A stretch of 64,000 nucleotides of DNA, taken from positions 124,001 to 188,000 of the forward strand of contig NZ_PHUF01000003.1 in the NCBI RefSeq assembly GCF_002813245.1, written 5' to 3'. The stretch comes from Novosphingobium kunmingense (GTDB lineage Bacteria > Pseudomonadota > Alphaproteobacteria > Sphingomonadales > Sphingomonadaceae). A program made the translations under genes and the position numbers. This document shows, piece by piece, positions 56,075 through 64,000 of the stretch. Every line of letters starts with the position of its first letter. Position 1 is the first letter of the stretch. Under the pieces are notes generated by a model. The model saw only the letters and a program-made list of their open reading frames with translations, was not told the origin of the DNA and did not search any database.

Positions 56075-57433
56075 ATGCCCGGGTCGCAGCCCTTCGAATT
56101 ACGTGCCGACCGGCTTGCGCCGATGCGCCGTCTTGCCGCTGCGGTACCCCCGTCGGCGATCCTGCTGTTGCTGACCGCGGTTATCGTGGGCATCGGCCTG
56201 CTGCTGGTGCAGGTGACCTTCTCCCAGCGCAACGCCCGGTCGACCGCGCAACACGAAGCGCGGACCATGTCCGTGCTGCAGGAGTTGCACCAGTCGCTGG
56301 TCGACGCCGAAACCGGCCAGCGCGGTTACCTGCTGACGCTCGATCCGATCTATCTCGCGCCTTACGACAACGCGCGCCGCCGCATCCCCGACGAGCTTGC
56401 GGCGCTGCGCGAACAGCTGGCCAGCAACGGCGATCCGGAATCCGACGACCGGCTGCGCGAGATCGAGAAGCTGGCGGGCGAAAAGCTGTCCGAGCTTGAC
56501 CAGACAGTCGGCTATGCCCGCGCCGGGAGCGCCGAAGCGGCGATCCAGGTGGTCAGGTCCAATGCGGGGATCGACCGGATGGACCGCCTGCGCGTCAATC
56601 TCGACACGCTTTCATCCGCCCAGCGCCAGCGCCGCGAAGCCGCCTTCGCCATCGCCGACCGCGCCGAGGACCGGCAGATCCCGCTGCTGATCGGTATGTG
56701 GGTCACGCTGATCCTGCTGGTCTGGGCCGCGGTCTGGGGCGAAAGCCGGCGCGTCGAAGCCATGGCGCTCGCCGGCCAGGCGGTGCGTCTCCACGAACTC
56801 AACGAGCGCAACAAGCTGCTTGCCCAGGAGCTCAACCACCGGGTCAAGAACCTGTTCGGCGTCGTCCTGTCGCTGGTCGGCCTGGCCGGCCGCGAGAAGG
56901 GCTCGACCGAGGTGATCGTCGGCGATCTCAGCCAGCGGATCCACGCGCTGGCGCGCTCGCACTCGCTGGCCTTCGGCTCGACCCCCGATGCGGTGACCGA
57001 ACTGGCGAAGCTCCTCGACGGGGTACTCGAGCCCTATCGCGGACCAAGCGGGTCGCGCGTCACGCTGAGCGGCGATCCCTGCGGCATCGCAGCGCAGCAA
57101 ATCACCCCGCTCGCCCTGGTCCTGCACGAACTGGCCACCAACGCGGCGAAGTACGGCGCCCTGTCCAGCGCGGAAGGCCGTGTTCACATCGCCTGGTCCT
57201 GCACACAGCAAGCCGACGGATCGATGCGCACCACCATGGTCTGGCGCGAAGAGGGCGGCCCGCCGCCCGATCTCGCGCTGGTCGCCGCGCCGGCCGGCGG
57301 GGGCTTCGGCAACCGCATGGTCGATGCCGTGCTGCGCCAGATCGACGGGACTATCGAACGCCAGTGGCCCGGAACCGGTGCGCTCGTCACCCTGACTTTC
57401 CGCCGCGACGACCCCGTGCGGCACGAGGACTGA
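56075..57433 (+). CDS. Sensor histidine kinase with CHASE3 domain (HisKA_2/HWE type)
   Basis: A 452-residue membrane kinase: a first helix near residues 26-46 ([19 protein letters not shown]), a CHASE3-like sensor with [22 protein letters not shown], a second helix near residues 210-226, and a kinase core with the phospho-acceptor [13 protein letters not shown] (His255) and a GHKL domain with [19 protein letters not shown]/HisKA_2 kinases often feed general stress or light responses in alphaproteobacteria. No response regulator is adjacent. The start at 56075 is chosen over 56039 because it lies beyond the dcd promoter; a third ATG at 56123 is possible. Confidence 0.88.
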   Translation: MPGSQPFELRADRLAPMRRLAAAVPPSAILLLLTAVIVGIGLLLVQVTFSQRNARSTAQHEARTMSVLQELHQSLVDAETGQRGYLLTLDPIYLAPYDNARRRIPDELAALREQLASNGDPESDDRLREIEKLAGEKLSELDQTVGYARAGSAEAAIQVVRSNAGIDRMDRLRVNLDTLSSAQRQRREAAFAIADRAEDRQIPLLIGMWVTLILLVWAAVWGESRRVEAMALAGQAVRLHELNERNKLLAQELNHRVKNLFGVVLSLVGLAGREKGSTEVIVGDLSQRIHALARSHSLAFGSTPDAVTELAKLLDGVLEPYRGPSGSRVTLSGDPCGIAAQQITPLALVLHELATNAAKYGALSSAEGRVHIAWSCTQQADGSMRTTMVWREEGGPPPDLALVAAPAGGGFGNRMVDAVLRQIDGTIERQWPGTGALVTLTFRRDDPVRHED

Positions 57434-57448
57434 CGAGGGCGGCCGGCG

Positions 57449-58447
57449 TCAGACGCCGTGGTAGGCGCGGTACCAGTCGACGAAGGCGGGCACGCCGACC
57501 TCGATCCCGGTGATCGGCGCATAGCCAAGGTCCGCCTGGATCGCGCTGATGTCGGCATACGTCCGGTGAACGTCGCCCGGCTGCATGGGCAGCATGTCGA
57601 GCACGGCCTTGCGCCCGCAGGCTTCTTCCAGAAGGCCGATCACCGTCATCAGGTGTTCGCTGCGGCTGTTGCCGATGTTGTAGAGCGCGTGCGGCTTGAC
57701 CGATCCTCCGGCCTTTTCCGCGCCGTCGTCGGCGGGCGGATGGTCGAGGCAGGCGATCACCCCTGACACGATATCGTCGATGTAGGTGAAGTCGCGGTAC
57801 ATGTCGCCGTGGTTGAACACCGGCACCGCTTCGCCGGCGAGGATCCGGCGGGTGAAGTTCCACAGCATCATGTCGGGCCGGCCCCACGGGCCATAGACCG
57901 TGAAGAAGCGCAGCCCGGTCAGCGGCAGGCGAAACAGGTGGGCGTAGGTTTCGCTCATCAGCTCGTCGGCGCGCTTGGTCGCGGCGTAGAGCGAGACGGG
58001 ATGGTCGACCCGGTCCTCCACCGCGAAGGGCAGCTTGGCGTTGCCGCCATAGACCGACGAGCTCGAGGCATAGACCATGTGCGCCACCTGCCGGTGCCGC
58101 GCCAGTTCGAGCAGGTTGACGTGGCCGGCCAGGTTCGAGGCGACATAGGCCTGCGGGTTTTCGAGGCTGTAGCGCACCCCGGCCTGCGCGCCGAGGTGGA
58201 CGATGCGGTCGATTTCCGTTTCTGCCAGCGCGGTGTCGAGCGCGGCCATGTCGCTGAAGTCGATCTTGTGGAAGGCGAAGCGGTTGCCGCCCGCCTCGGC
58301 CAGCGTCGCCAATCGGTCGCGCTTCAGGCTGACCTGGTAATAGGAATTGCAGTTGTCGATCCCCGTCACCTGGTCGCCGCGCGCCAGCAGGGCGCGGGAC
58401 AGGGCGTGACCGATGAAGCCGGCGGCGCCGGTAACCAGAATGCGCAT
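57449..58447 (-). CDS. UDP-glucuronate 4-epimerase family protein
   Basis: A 332-residue extended SDR. TGAAGFIGHALSRALLARGD binds NAD, the GAQAGVRYSLENPQAYVASNLAGHVNLLE segment is typical of UDP-glucuronate epimerases, and catalytic YAATK follows SSSSVYGGN. It would supply UDP-galacturonate for surface polysaccharide. The neighbouring wecB and wecC are divergent, and the three together look like a nucleotide-sugar block. Confidence 0.93.
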   Translation of the reverse strand: MRILVTGAAGFIGHALSRALLARGDQVTGIDNCNSYYQVSLKRDRLATLAEAGGNRFAFHKIDFSDMAALDTALAETEIDRIVHLGAQAGVRYSLENPQAYVASNLAGHVNLLELARHRQVAHMVYASSSSVYGGNAKLPFAVEDRVDHPVSLYAATKRADELMSETYAHLFRLPLTGLRFFTVYGPWGRPDMMLWNFTRRILAGEAVPVFNHGDMYRDFTYIDDIVSGVIACLDHPPADDGAEKAGGSVKPHALYNIGNSRSEHLMTVIGLLEEACGRKAVLDMLPMQPGDVHRTYADISAIQADLGYAPITGIEVGVPAFVDWYRAYHGV

Positions 58448-58510
58448 GCAAGTCCCCTAACCGGCTGGCCTTATTTCATGGTTAACACTCCGATGGTAGG
58501 GCGCTTGGCG

Positions 58511-59650
58511 ATGAACAAGCCCACCAAGATCCTGGTCGTGTTCGGCACCCGCCCCGAAGCGATCAAGCTGTTTCCGGTCATCGCCGCGCTCAAGGCCGAC
58601 CCGCGCTTTGCCTGCGTGGTCTGCGTTTCCGCGCAGCACCGCCAGATGCTCGACCAGGTGCTGGAGATCGCGGGGATCGTGCCCGATCACGACCTCGACC
58701 TGATGCGCCCCGATCAGACGCTCGACGGGCTGACCGCCGCGCTGCTGACCGGCCTCGGCCAGGTGATGGACGCCGAAAAGCCCGACCGGGTCATGGTCCA
58801 GGGCGATACGGCGACCGCCATGGCCGGGGCGCTCGCCGCCTACTACCGCAAGGTCCCGGTCGACCACGTCGAGGCTGGCCTGCGCAGCGGCAACATCCTG
58901 CACCCCTGGCCCGAAGAGGTGAACCGCAAGATCATCGGGTCCATCGCCAGCCTGCATTTCGCCCCCACCGAAGTCAGCGAGGCGGCGCTGCTGGCCGAAA
59001 ACGTGGCGGCGGACCGGGTCCATGTCACCGGCAACACGGTGATCGACGCGCTGCACTGGGTGACCGAACGCATCGCGGCGCAGCCGTCACTGGCCGGCGG
59101 CCTCGCCGATCTTGCGGCACGCTTTGCCGGTAAGCGGATCATCGGCGTGACCAGCCACCGCCGCGAGAACTTCGGCGGCGGCATGGAGACCATTGCCGAG
59201 GCGATCCGCCGCATCGCCGACCGGCCCGACGTCGCGGTGATCTTTCCCGTCCACCTCAACCCCAACGTGCGCGCGGTGATGCACCGGGCACTGGGCGGGC
59301 TGGACAACGTCGCGCTGATCGAACCGCTCGACTATCCGCACTTCGCACGGCTGCTGGCGCTGGCCGATATCATGCTGACCGACAGTGGCGGGGTGCAGGA
59401 AGAAGCGCCCGCGCTGGGCAAGCCGGTGCTGGTCATGCGCGAGACGACCGAGCGTCCCGAAGGCGTGAGTGCCGGGACGGCCCGCCTGGTCGGCACCGAT
59501 GTGACGGTTATCGTTACCGAAATGTTCACTCTCCTCGACGATAAGGCGGCCTACGAAACCATGGCACGGGCGCACAATCCCTTCGGGGACGGCCACGCTG
59601 CCAGCCGCATCGTGGAGTTGGTCGCGAATGAAGTCGGACATCAAGCCTGA
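58511..59650 (+). CDS. wecB: UDP-N-acetylglucosamine 2-epimerase (non-hydrolysing)
   Basis: A 379-residue GT-B-fold epimerase. FGTRPEAIKLFPVI opens the protein, DHVEAGLRSGN and VTSHRRENFGGGM are conserved, and LTDSGGVQEEAPALGKPVLVMRETTERPEG ends the second domain. It makes UDP-ManNAc, which WecC oxidises. Its stop overlaps the wecC start by 23 bp. The ATG at 58511 was taken as the start; an in-frame ATG upstream is possible. Confidence 0.95.
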   Translation: MNKPTKILVVFGTRPEAIKLFPVIAALKADPRFACVVCVSAQHRQMLDQVLEIAGIVPDHDLDLMRPDQTLDGLTAALLTGLGQVMDAEKPDRVMVQGDTATAMAGALAAYYRKVPVDHVEAGLRSGNILHPWPEEVNRKIIGSIASLHFAPTEVSEAALLAENVAADRVHVTGNTVIDALHWVTERIAAQPSLAGGLADLAARFAGKRIIGVTSHRRENFGGGMETIAEAIRRIADRPDVAVIFPVHLNPNVRAVMHRALGGLDNVALIEPLDYPHFARLLALADIMLTDSGGVQEEAPALGKPVLVMRETTERPEGVSAGTARLVGTDVTVIVTEMFTLLDDKAAYETMARAHNPFGDGHAASRIVELVANEVGHQA

Positions 59651-60932
59651 CGTCTGTGTCATAGGGTTGGGCTACATCGGGCTGCCGACCGCGGCGGTCG
59701 TCGCGCGCGCGGGATGCCGCGTCCATGGCGTCGACGTGACCCAGGGCGTGGTCGACACGATCAACCGCGGCGAAATCCATATCGAGGAAGTCGATCTCGA
59801 CGGACTGGTCCAGGGCGTGGTCCAGCGCGGCCTGCTGCGCGCCTCGACCGAAATGGCCCCGGCCGACGTTTTCATCATCGCCGTGCCGACGCCCTTCGGC
59901 GAAAACCACGTTCCCGACATCTCGCACGTCCTCGCCGCCGGCGAAGCAGTGGCCAAGGTGCTGAAGCCCGGCGACTGCGTGATCCTCGAATCGACCTCGC
60001 CGGTCGGCACCACCGAGCAGCTGCGCGACCTGATCGCGGCGCGGCGCCCCGACCTCAAATGCCCCGGACTCACCGCCGAAACGCCCGACGTGTCGATCGC
60101 CTATTGCCCCGAGCGCGTGCTGCCCGGAAAGATCCTCGAGGAACTGACCGGCAACGACCGCTCGATCGGCGGGATCACGCCGCGCTGCGCAAGAAAGGCT
60201 CTGGCGTTCTACAAGCGCTTCGTGCGCGGCACCTGCGTCACCACCGACGCTCGCAGCGCTGAAATGACCAAGCTGGTCGAAAACGCCTTCCGCGACGTCA
60301 ACATCGCCTTCGCCAACGAACTGTCGATCGTCGCCGACCGCATGGGGCTCGACGTGTGGGAGGTGATCCGGCTCGCGAACCGCCACCCGCGCGTCAACAT
60401 CCTGACGCCCGGACCGGGGGTGGGCGGGCACTGCATCGCGGTCGATCCGTGGTTCATCGTCCACGGCGCGCCTGAGGACACCCCGCTGATCCGCACCGCG
60501 CGCGGGGTCAATGACGGCAAGATCGGCCACGTGGTCGATCGTGCCGAGGCGCTGATCGCGGCCCATCCGGGCGAGGCGGTCGCCTGCCTCGGCCTCGCCT
60601 TCAAGGCCAACATCGACGATTTCCGCGAAAGCCCGGCCCGCGCCGTCGCAGCGCGCCTGGCCCGCGCCCACGGCAGCCGCATCCGCGTGGTCGAACCCTA
60701 TGCCAGCGCGCTGCCGCGCGAGTTCGAGGGGACCGGCGCAACGCTTGTCGACATCGACACCGCGCTCGAAACCTGCGGCGTGCTGATCGTGCTGGTCGAT
60801 CACGACGCGTTCAAGGCCGTGCCCGTGGCCGAACGCGCGGCCCATGCGGTCTATGACACGCGCGGGATCTGGCTCGACCAGCCCAAGGCCGGCACAGTCA
60901 CTGGCCGGGACGGCCTCAGACTGGCAAGCTGA
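59628..60932 (+). CDS. wecC: UDP-N-acetyl-D-mannosamine dehydrogenase
   Basis: A 434-residue UDP-sugar dehydrogenase. CVIGLGYIGLPTAAVVARAG binds NAD, ENAFRDVNIAFANELS lines the centre, and the catalytic cysteine is Cys269 in GPGVGGHCIAVDPWF. It turns UDP-ManNAc into UDP-ManNAcA for surface polysaccharide. Overlap with wecB shows an operon. UDP-glucose dehydrogenase is a less likely alternative given the neighbour. Confidence 0.94.
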   Translation: MKSDIKPDVCVIGLGYIGLPTAAVVARAGCRVHGVDVTQGVVDTINRGEIHIEEVDLDGLVQGVVQRGLLRASTEMAPADVFIIAVPTPFGENHVPDISHVLAAGEAVAKVLKPGDCVILESTSPVGTTEQLRDLIAARRPDLKCPGLTAETPDVSIAYCPERVLPGKILEELTGNDRSIGGITPRCARKALAFYKRFVRGTCVTTDARSAEMTKLVENAFRDVNIAFANELSIVADRMGLDVWEVIRLANRHPRVNILTPGPGVGGHCIAVDPWFIVHGAPEDTPLIRTARGVNDGKIGHVVDRAEALIAAHPGEAVACLGLAFKANIDDFRESPARAVAARLARAHGSRIRVVEPYASALPREFEGTGATLVDIDTALETCGVLIVLVDHDAFKAVPVAERAAHAVYDTRGIWLDQPKAGTVTGRDGLRLAS

Positions 60933-61020
60933 GCGTCCGCTCGGAGCGGCGCTCCGGTGCGGGAACAATGCCCGATCGCGGTTTGTTGAGGGGGCAGATC
61001 CCGCAACCGGAGAAACCGCC

Positions 61021-61335
61021 ATGGACGAACCCGACAACCTTCCCCCCGAAGCCCGCAACCCGTCGCAGGACGATGCCGCCGACCAGTCGCAGACCCTGGC
61101 CGACGAAGCCAAGGGCCGAGCCTCGGCTTTCGAATTCGGCGACAGCGAACGCACGCCCGGACCGGCCGGGGACGAGACTGGCTCGGCTCCCGACGTGGTC
61201 GATCACATGAACCAGATGGTCTCGAGCGGCCACATCGACATGAGCGCCTACCGCGGCGAGCGGATGGACGACGATGAGGACGACGGGCTGGGGCCGGAGG
61301 GCCTTGAAGACGACTTCATCCGCGGCGCGGAATAG
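61021..61335 (+). CDS. Acidic conserved hypothetical protein
   Basis: A 104-residue, strongly acidic protein with no cysteine and no signal peptide. The N-terminal half is low complexity (EPDNLPPEARNPSQDDAADQSQ), and the C-terminal half has VVDHMNQMVSSGHIDMSAYRGERMDDDEDD, a pattern that looks like a conserved motif. A GGAG ribosome site precedes the ATG at 61021. Function unknown; it may be an intrinsically disordered regulator or adaptor. It lies 88 bp downstream of wecC. Confidence 0.75.
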   Translation: MDEPDNLPPEARNPSQDDAADQSQTLADEAKGRASAFEFGDSERTPGPAGDETGSAPDVVDHMNQMVSSGHIDMSAYRGERMDDDEDDGLGPEGLEDDFIRGAE

Positions 61336-61338
61336 CCC

Positions 61339-61629
61339 TCAGCCAAGGCCATCGATCAGCAGAACGCGGTAATCTGCGCCCGCAAACCGCGATTTGCGCG
61401 CGTCCTGGTAGGCTTCCGAGCCATACCAGGCGCGCGCCTCGTCCATCGTGGCGAACTCTACGATGACCGCGCCCTTGGCCTCCGGGCCTTCCAGCGTCTC
61501 GATTGCGCCGTATGCTGCGAGCGGCTTTCCGGCATGGCCCTGGAGCGATGCCCCGGCTTTCGGCGAATAGACCTTCATGGCCTCCGCGTCGTGTTCGCGT
61601 TCCTTGATGAAGACGAGATAGGCGGCCAT
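61339..61629 (-). CDS. DUF1330 domain-containing protein
   Basis: A 96-residue dimeric alpha-beta-barrel-like protein: MAAYLVFIKEREHDAEAMKVYSPKAGASLQGHAGKPLAAYGAIETLEG, then AVIVEFATMDEARAWYGSEAYQDARKSR, both typical of DUF1330. Members often accompany degradation genes, but no activity is established. A regulon palindrome lies 67 bp upstream of its ATG, the longest distance of the six. Confidence 0.9.
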   Translation of the reverse strand: MAAYLVFIKEREHDAEAMKVYSPKAGASLQGHAGKPLAAYGAIETLEGPEAKGAVIVEFATMDEARAWYGSEAYQDARKSRFAGADYRVLLIDGLG

Positions 61630-61696
61630 CGGTCACTCTCCTGGTGGTTGTGGTTTGGCCCCACAGTGCCGCGCACCCGGCGCGAGGTCCAGCAGA

Positions 61697-61714
61697 TTTA
61701 ATCGGACGCTTAAC
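61697..61714. promoter_or_regulatory. Regulon palindrome F, TTTAATCG-GA-CGCTTAAC
   Basis: An 18-bp site with a perfect left half and a right half differing at two positions, upstream of the DUF1330 gene and 90 bp before the divergent secreted-protein gene. It matches the consensus of the other five. Confidence 0.68.
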
Positions 61715-61804
61715 AACATGGCGCTCAACGATCCGTCCCAGCAAGACGCTCCCCCGTCCCGGACAAGGGTGGTCACGGCACGGGTCCCGCGCTAGATCTC
61801 CGGC

Positions 61805-63169
61805 ATGAACCGTTACCTTTCGGCAGTGACCCTGCTTGGCGGGGCAGGACTGCTCGGCATCGGCGGCGAAGGCCCCGCCCCGGTCAACCTGGCGCCCAAT
61901 TCGCAATGGGAAGTTTGGTCGGGCGTGGGGTTTGCCGCCCAGGCGACGCCCGACGGGCGCAGCGACAGCGCCGCGCTTTCAGCCAGCGGCAATTCGACCG
62001 ATGCACCCGGGCGCTCAACGCTCGCCATGGCGTCTACGGGTGCGCTCAGCGTCGGCGATCTGGTGACCGTCTCCGGCGGTAGGACCGACGCCTGCCTGAC
62101 GATCGGACCGATGCGGATCGTCGCCATGGTGCCGAACCGCAGCATCACGCTGCGCACCTACCGGGGTTGCACGCCGGGCGGCAGCGCGCCATCGAGCGTG
62201 ACGATGGTCGGGGTCGGCAACCGCGCCGCGATCGGCACGGGTGACGGGCCCGACAACTGGACCAAGTCGGTGACCATGCCGGTCTGGCGCAACGAACCGC
62301 GCGGGCCCTATGCCGCGAACATGCCGGACGACGTCGGCGCGATGGCCGCGCTCGGCGCGCGCAAGGATGCCGCGGCAGAGCGCCTCATCTACACGCCGTT
62401 CGAAGGCGCCTCGCTGGCCCAGTTCGCCGGCAAGAAAGTGGTCTTCGGGATCCATGGCCTGCACCGGGTCCGCGGCGGATCGGGCACATGGCGGATCTAT
62501 GTCAACGACGGCGTCAGCGGCCCGCGCCGGCCCTGCGCCGCCGCGGGGACGTCGGATCGCTACCAGTGGCTCGAATGCAGCTTCACGGTGCCGATGAACC
62601 CGCGCTTCCTGCACGTCGGGGTCGCGCTCGAAGGGGCGACCGGGGATACCTACTTCTTCGCCAATCCGGTGCTCGCGCTGGGCGGCAGCGTGGGCGGAGC
62701 GGGGAACTACCAGAAGCCGCGCAGCGAGATACTGGTGCCCAAGGTCCACATTTCGCCCACCGGCTGGATCGACGCGAAGGTCACCTTCCCCCGCGCCCGC
62801 GTGCCGGCCTGTGGCGGTTTTTCCTATTGCTTCGAGCGCGATTTCTATGCCGAGACAGGCGGCCGCGTCGCCACCACGGTGCTCAAGGCGCAGGGCCAGC
62901 TCGAAGGCTACAACTGCAACGACGTGCAGGTCGGCACCGGGGTCGTACGGCTCATGGCGTGGTACGATCGCAGCGATCCGCCCAGCAAGTCGGGCTCGTT
63001 CCTGTCCCAGGCGGTGCGCTGCGTGAAGTCGTTCTCGACGATGGATTTTCCGCTCAACCAGTCGGTGTCAGATCCGGCCATGACCGGCACCGGACTCTAC
63101 ATGACCATGCTGCCTGGCGATTCGTGGGACAACGTCTCGGAAGAACTCGACTGGTTCGTGCTCGGATAA
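61805..63169 (+). CDS. Secreted hypothetical protein
   Basis: A 454-residue protein with a short, weak signal peptide (MNRYLSAVTLLGGAGLLGIGG) and a mostly beta-type mature chain: NLAPNSQWEVWSGVGF near the start, a central FGIHGLHRVRGGSGTWRIYVNDG, and a C-terminal lectin-like ending ELDWFVLG. Cysteines at VPACGGFSYCF and YNCND may form disulfides. I recognise no family; the start motif and beta content are reminiscent of carbohydrate-binding or phage tail-fibre proteins, but this is only a resemblance. Confidence 0.72.
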   Translation: MNRYLSAVTLLGGAGLLGIGGEGPAPVNLAPNSQWEVWSGVGFAAQATPDGRSDSAALSASGNSTDAPGRSTLAMASTGALSVGDLVTVSGGRTDACLTIGPMRIVAMVPNRSITLRTYRGCTPGGSAPSSVTMVGVGNRAAIGTGDGPDNWTKSVTMPVWRNEPRGPYAANMPDDVGAMAALGARKDAAAERLIYTPFEGASLAQFAGKKVVFGIHGLHRVRGGSGTWRIYVNDGVSGPRRPCAAAGTSDRYQWLECSFTVPMNPRFLHVGVALEGATGDTYFFANPVLALGGSVGGAGNYQKPRSEILVPKVHISPTGWIDAKVTFPRARVPACGGFSYCFERDFYAETGGRVATTVLKAQGQLEGYNCNDVQVGTGVVRLMAWYDRSDPPSKSGSFLSQAVRCVKSFSTMDFPLNQSVSDPAMTGTGLYMTMLPGDSWDNVSEELDWFVLG

Positions 63170-63195
63170 CGCAGCACCGGCGCCGGGCACGCGGA

Positions 63196-63228
63196 AACGC
63201 GCGAGAGGGGACTGGTCTCTCGCGCGTT
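63196..63228 (+). terminator. Hairpin terminator after the secreted hypothetical gene
   Basis: A perfect 12-bp stem (AACGCGCGAGAG / CTCTCGCGCGTT) with a 9-nt loop, 26 bp past the stop. No long T-run follows. Confidence 0.65.
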
Positions 63229-63237
63229 CCACGGGAA

Positions 63238-63272
63238 GGGCGCGGCAGGCAAGGGAACAACCCGCCGCGCCC
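63238..63272 (-). terminator. Hairpin terminator after the four-helix-bundle gene
   Basis: A 9-bp stem GGGCGCGGC / GCCGCGCCC with a 17-nt loop, on the minus-strand side downstream of the gene at 63299. Minus-strand flanking sequence is C-rich rather than T-rich, so it is tentative. Confidence 0.45.
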
Positions 63273-63298
63273 GAACTTCAGGGGCTCTTATGTCTGGC

Positions 63299-63757
63299 TC
63301 AATGCGAGGCCTGCAGGCTGTGCTTGAGGTCGCGCATCTCGTCATGGCCGGTCTTGACCGACTGCCACGCGGTGTCGACGGCCTGGCGTGCCTGCGGGCT
63401 GAGGTCGGCGTGCTGCATGGCCTTTTCGAACTTGGCCTTCAGGTAATCCTCGCCGCGTTCGATCTCGTTGACGATCGCCTGGTCGTCGCGGGTCGAGACC
63501 ACCTCGCGCAGCGACTGGAACACGCGGTGCATCGCACCGGCCGCCGAACCGTCATCCTCGGGGTTGCCGCCTTCGGCCGCAACCGCCGCCTGGAGATGAC
63601 CGATCGCCTGCTGGCGTTCCTGCGCGCGGGCGTCGAACATCTGCGCAAAGCGCTGGTTGTCGACTTCACCGGCGGACTTGCGGTAGCCATCGACACTGTC
63701 GATCAGGGTCGCAATCAGCGTGTTGAGGGTGGTGGTCGTCTCCTTGTGTTCGGCCAT
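63299..63757 (-). CDS. PA2169-type four-helix-bundle protein (DUF2383)
   Basis: A 152-residue helical protein: TTTTLNTLIATLIDSVDGYRKSAGEVDNQRFAQMFDARAQERQQAIGHLQAAV and YLKAKFEKAMQHADLSPQARQAVDTAWQSVKTGHDEMRDLKHSL fit DUF2383/PA2169. The family is ferritin-like in fold and often stress-associated, but the function is not established. The ATG at 63757 starts the conserved domain, and the in-frame extension to 63805 is not conserved. Confidence 0.88.
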   Translation of the reverse strand: MAEHKETTTTLNTLIATLIDSVDGYRKSAGEVDNQRFAQMFDARAQERQQAIGHLQAAVAAEGGNPEDDGSAAGAMHRVFQSLREVVSTRDDQAIVNEIERGEDYLKAKFEKAMQHADLSPQARQAVDTAWQSVKTGHDEMRDLKHSLQASH

Positions 63758-63880
63758 GGGTCCGGTCCTTGTGCTTGGGGGAAGTGACTGCCCTTTCAAA
63801 CACATGGACCGGCGCGTCGTTTCTCGGTCCGACGCGGCACAGGCCCGCTTCGGCGATTGGTTAACGTTTCGCCCGGCCCG

Positions 63881-64000
63881 TCACGCCCTCAGCCACAGGC
63901 GCAGGAGCAGGCCGACTGCGCCCAAGGCCAGCACGCTCGCCCCCCAGATCGCCGCCATCCAGGCCAGCCGCTGCCACAGCGGGGCGGGCGCCGGGTCCAT
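63881..64000 (-). CDS. DUF2474-like small membrane protein
   Basis: A 39-residue protein, complete at the very edge (ATG at 63998-64000). The sequence has a soluble start (MDPAPAPLWQRLAWM) and one hydrophobic helix (AAIWGASVLALGAVGLLLRLWLR), the DUF2474 pattern. Such short proteins are typically encoded just after cydAB of cytochrome bd oxidase, on the same strand, so cydAB is expected beyond the right edge. The role as an accessory subunit is inference. Confidence 0.7.
   Translation of the reverse strand: MDPAPAPLWQRLAWMAAIWGASVLALGAVGLLLRLWLRA

Overview
The window is high-GC DNA from a sphingomonad-type alphaproteobacterium, probably Novosphingobium or a close relative. This rests on two very large TonB-dependent receptors, a retroviral-type aspartic protease, DUF2585, IspG, a CHASE3/HisKA_2-type sensor kinase, tightly overlapping operons, and the mix of oxygenases, crotonases and acyl-CoA dehydrogenases. 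The genus call is inference; no rRNA is present.

Layout. 0.2-3.2 kb: thiC under a TPP riboswitch, followed by a DUF4160/DUF2442 toxin-antitoxin-like pair and then a second, diverged copy of the thiC 3' end. 3.2-5.0 kb: a trimeric autotransporter. 5.0-7.6 kb: a sulfide/persulfide module (TauE, rhodanese, BigR/SqrR-type repressor, divergent persulfide-dioxygenase-like hydrolase). 7.6-8.2 kb: a degenerate SRAP protein. 8.3-11.8 kb: an FMO, P450 and enoyl-CoA hydratase operon. 11.8-20 kb: housekeeping genes (6-phosphogluconate dehydrogenase, two L,D-transpeptidases, acetyltransferases, IspG). 20-26.4 kb: a MoxR/DUF58/DUF4129/DUF4350/SpoIIM/RDD operon. 26.4-29.6 kb: prephenate dehydratase, an acetyltransferase and gamma-glutamyltransferase. 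29.7-35.5 kb: two paralogous TonB receptors sharing a signal peptide and a leader. 35.6-38.9 kb: LOG protein, CrtI-like oxidoreductase, acetyltransferase, DUF2585. 39-55.4 kb: a catabolic region with a Baeyer-Villiger monooxygenase, thioesterase, two SDRs, DsbA-type isomerase, two acyl-CoA dehydrogenases, lactonase-like hydrolase, three crotonases, dienoyl-CoA reductase, aminotransferase, MFS transporter and enoyl-reductase-like protein, interrupted by tRNA-Gly. 55.4-64 kb: dCTP deaminase, sensor kinase, nucleotide-sugar genes (UDP-glucuronate epimerase, WecB, WecC), small conserved proteins, an orphan secreted protein, and a DUF2474 gene at the right edge that suggests cydAB just outside.

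The most notable signal is an 18-bp palindrome, consensus TTTAATCG-NN-CGATTAAA, found six times and each time 26-67 bp in front of a start codon: FMO/P450/ECH operon, BVMO operon, the divergent acyl-CoA dehydrogenase/SDR pair, an enoyl-CoA hydratase, a second acyl-CoA dehydrogenase and a DUF1330 gene. These look like operators of one regulator that is not encoded in the window. They would tie together a dispersed catabolic regulon that oxygenates a hydrophobic or ketone substrate, opens a lactone and feeds beta-oxidation. The regulator and the substrate cannot be read from this sequence.
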